64,000 nucleotides of DNA, from assembly GCA_963847715.1 (NCBI GenBank), contig CAWKAZ010000009.1:478084-542083 (forward strand), read 5' to 3'. Source of the stretch: Acidiflorens sp963847715 (GTDB lineage Bacteria; Acidobacteriota; Terriglobia; Terriglobales; Acidobacteriaceae). Every line of letters begins with the position of its first letter. Position 1 is the stretch's first letter. The notes under the pieces were generated by a model. That model had not been told where the DNA came from. It ran no database searches and saw only the letters and a list, made by a program, of their open reading frames with translations. A program made the translations under genes and the position numbers. This document shows, one piece after another, positions 62,652-64,000 of this stretch.

Positions 62652-63422
62652 TTAGGTCAGTGCAGTCAGCACCGTGCTCCGCACTTGTTGGAATGCCTCT
62701 GATGCGGGATCGATCAGGTCAAAGTGCCCTGCGTGGGAAATCGCGTTTAACTGAACCGTTTCCGCGCTCTTCCTCTTGATCTCAGCATAATCACGGCTGA
62801 ACGCAGGTGGCACGGTATCATCCTCGCTACCGTGAAGCAGCCACTGCCGGGCATGCGGGATGCTGAGCTCCATAGGATCGGCCTCGCGGTAATGCTCGGC
62901 GACAGCGTCGGGCTTGCCTCCAAGAAACTCGGCGACAGCATCATTGCTAAGGTGCAACGCGAACGCTTTCTTGAGGTCGACAACACCGGCCAGCGATATG
63001 GCCCGGCGAATCGTCTGCTCATGTGCCGCCAGGCAAAGCGCGAGCTGCCCACCCGCTGAATGCCCCATCACTGCAAGTCGATCCAAATCCAGATTGAAGT
63101 GCGAAGATTCCTGGTGAAGAAAACGATACGCCGATCGGATATCCTCAAATGTGCCCGGCCAGCCACCTCCGACGTTGCCGACCCGTCGGTATTCGATGTT
63201 GAACATGGCCATGCCTGAGGCTCGCAGCGCTTCACACAAATGCCCGGTGTGAGCGAGATCGTATTTTGCTCGCCAAAAGCCGCCATGAATATTCAATAGC
63301 GTGGCGTGCGGACCCTTCGTGTGGGGTAGTCGCACCTCCACGAATTGATTCGGGTCGGAGCCATAGGCAACGCGTTGATCGGGTGGGGGCTGTTTCTGGC
63401 TGATAATGTCTTCGGCGGACAC
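62652..63422 (-). CDS. Alpha/beta-hydrolase, kynurenine formamidase-like
   Basis: 256 residues. NIHGGFWRAKYD is the HGG(F/Y)W oxyanion motif of arylformamidases, and AVMGHSAGGQLAL holds the nucleophile. LLHGSEDDTVPP gives the acid and SHAGHFDLID the histidine. It may hydrolyse N-formylkynurenine. No other kynurenine genes are adjacent, so a broader esterase role is possible. Confidence 0.85.
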   Translation of the reverse strand: MSAEDIISQKQPPPDQRVAYGSDPNQFVEVRLPHTKGPHATLLNIHGGFWRAKYDLAHTGHLCEALRASGMAMFNIEYRRVGNVGGGWPGTFEDIRSAYRFLHQESSHFNLDLDRLAVMGHSAGGQLALCLAAHEQTIRRAISLAGVVDLKKAFALHLSNDAVAEFLGGKPDAVAEHYREADPMELSIPHARQWLLHGSEDDTVPPAFSRDYAEIKRKSAETVQLNAISHAGHFDLIDPASEAFQQVRSTVLTALT

Positions 63423-63440
63423 AGCTCGCTCCGGGGGGCG

Positions 63441-63689
63441 TTAGCTCTCTTTTAACTTCAATTTACCCTTGTTGTCTTCAATAAAAGCCTTAAGATCGGG
63501 AACCGCGTTGAGCAGCTTTGTCCATTGCTCGTAATAGAGCGTAACCGGAAAGCGTCCCAATCCATACACGCTGACCCCGCCCTTCTCGCTGACGCGAAAC
63601 TCAACGGCTCCGCTTCTTTTCTTCGTTTCGACCTGTTTTTCGAGGTCGGCAAGACGAGCTTTTAGTTCTTCATAACTCGGTTCTGTCAT
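63441..63689 (-). CDS. Small conserved-looking protein with N-terminal coiled coil
   Basis: 82 residues from ATG 63689, chosen for the AGGAGGAG ribosome site before it. A charged helix (YEELKARLADLEKQVETKKR) precedes a strand-rich part (VEFRVSEKGGVSVYGLGRFPVTLYYEQWTKLL). In some other bacteria a similar short protein is annotated only as hypothetical. Confidence 0.7.
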   Translation of the reverse strand: MTEPSYEELKARLADLEKQVETKKRSGAVEFRVSEKGGVSVYGLGRFPVTLYYEQWTKLLNAVPDLKAFIEDNKGKLKLKES

Positions 63690-63871
63690 AAGTGCTCCTC
63701 CTATATGAATTCGCTTCGGTGAGTTCTTTTTATCATAAGGACGTCGGATGGAAGCCACCCAAAAGCTGTAAAGTTCTTCATCCTGTCTCGCCCGGTTTGA
63801 TTGGCAGTTGCTATCCGACTTTGCCACAAGCGGTTAGAGCAATTGAGATGAACGATGAAAGGAACTGCAAA

Positions 63872-63880
63872 TGCTAAAAT
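63872..63880 (+). promoter_or_regulatory. Extended -10 promoter candidate for the last gene
   Basis: TGCTAAAAT, a TG-extended -10 (TAAAAT at 63875-63880), lies 34 bases before ATG 63915. No -35 is apparent. Confidence 0.4.
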
Positions 63881-63914
63881 AGCGATGGTCGATGCTCGTT
63901 TAGGGGAAATAAAG

Positions 63915-64000
63915 ATGCAGAAGAGAAAGAGTGGATTCCTGGAAAGCATTCCGATGCTGGTGTTGTTAGGACTGCTCGCCGGGGCAGTCGGGGGATTGGG
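63915..64000 (+). CDS. N-terminus of a membrane or exported protein, cut by the window edge
   Basis: ATG 63915 follows AGGGGA at 7 bases and opens MQKRKSGFLESIPMLVLLGLLAGAVGGLG: a short basic start and one hydrophobic glycine-rich helix. The frame is open to the edge. The rest is unseen, so only a membrane anchor or signal sequence can be claimed. Confidence 0.6.
   Translation, partial: MQKRKSGFLESIPMLVLLGLLAGAVGGL

Noticed and set aside
1..64000. CRISPR arrays, insertion sequences, prophage, restriction or toxin systems
   Set aside because: Looked for repeat-spacer periodicity, transposase or integrase motifs and phage genes; none seen.

Overview
The window is 64 kb of a moderately GC-rich, gene-dense bacterial chromosome. 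I infer an acidobacterium of the Koribacter/Terriglobia type. The grounds are the many small secreted proteins of unknown function, a paired dihaem cytochrome c family, a YpdA-type bacillithiol reductase, an eRF1-like bacterial release factor beside an HPF homologue, and intergenic repeat elements of a kind I associate with that phylum. No rRNA, prophage, insertion sequence or CRISPR array was seen. There are two tRNA genes: tRNA-Leu(GAG) and tRNA-Arg(ACG).

Layout. 0-3.7 kb: a truncated TolB-propeller gene and a GH15 glucoamylase. 4.1-15.3 kb: a phosphate island with pstS, a porin (frameshifted in this sequence), ppk, sixA, ppx on the opposite strand, then pstC-pstA-pstB-phoU. Upstream of pstS and pstC lie 7-4-7 direct repeats that look like a lineage-specific Pho box. 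15.4-20.3 kb: GH20 hexosaminidase, an aminotransferase and a Tat-exported glycosylasparaginase-like hydrolase. 20.4-22.7 kb: a two-gene cassette joining a ribosome-hibernation (HPF) domain fused to a sigma-like module with an eRF1/aRF1-like protein carrying GGH in place of GGQ. 22.8-33.6 kb: MBL hydrolase, secG with tRNA-Leu, sugar transporter plus PfkB kinase, EfpL/YeiP, a cytochrome c, an unknown 570-aa protein, a phosphodiesterase and yebC. 33.7-44 kb: tlyA-nadK (with a third Pho-box-like repeat), amidohydrolase, hydrolases, lysA, a GAF-GAF-PP2C phosphatase, hpt, a UPF0173 hydrolase and an O-methyltransferase. 44-50.6 kb: ypdA, an ArsR-SRPBCC cluster, miaB, a bifunctional nuclease and two unknowns. 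50.6-57 kb: a decayed hydrolase, truB, rhomboid, and a GT2-PTPS-PTPS-folE-SDR cluster that reads like a tetrahydrobiopterin pathway. 57-64 kb: a TlpA-cytochrome pair, a CopA-type ATPase with a divergent HMA-like protein, tRNA-Arg, a DinB-like protein, a formamidase-like hydrolase and a partial membrane protein.

Two observations stand out. First, the HPF-sigma fusion with the eRF1-like partner suggests a ribosome hibernation, rescue or stress-signalling module. Second, five intergenic gaps hold elements built from degenerate 7- or 8-base words. Four of them have an inverted second arm. Each locus has its own word but the architecture is shared, and they sit tightly against start and stop codons.

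All calls come from reading the sequence and from memory of protein families. No searches were run.
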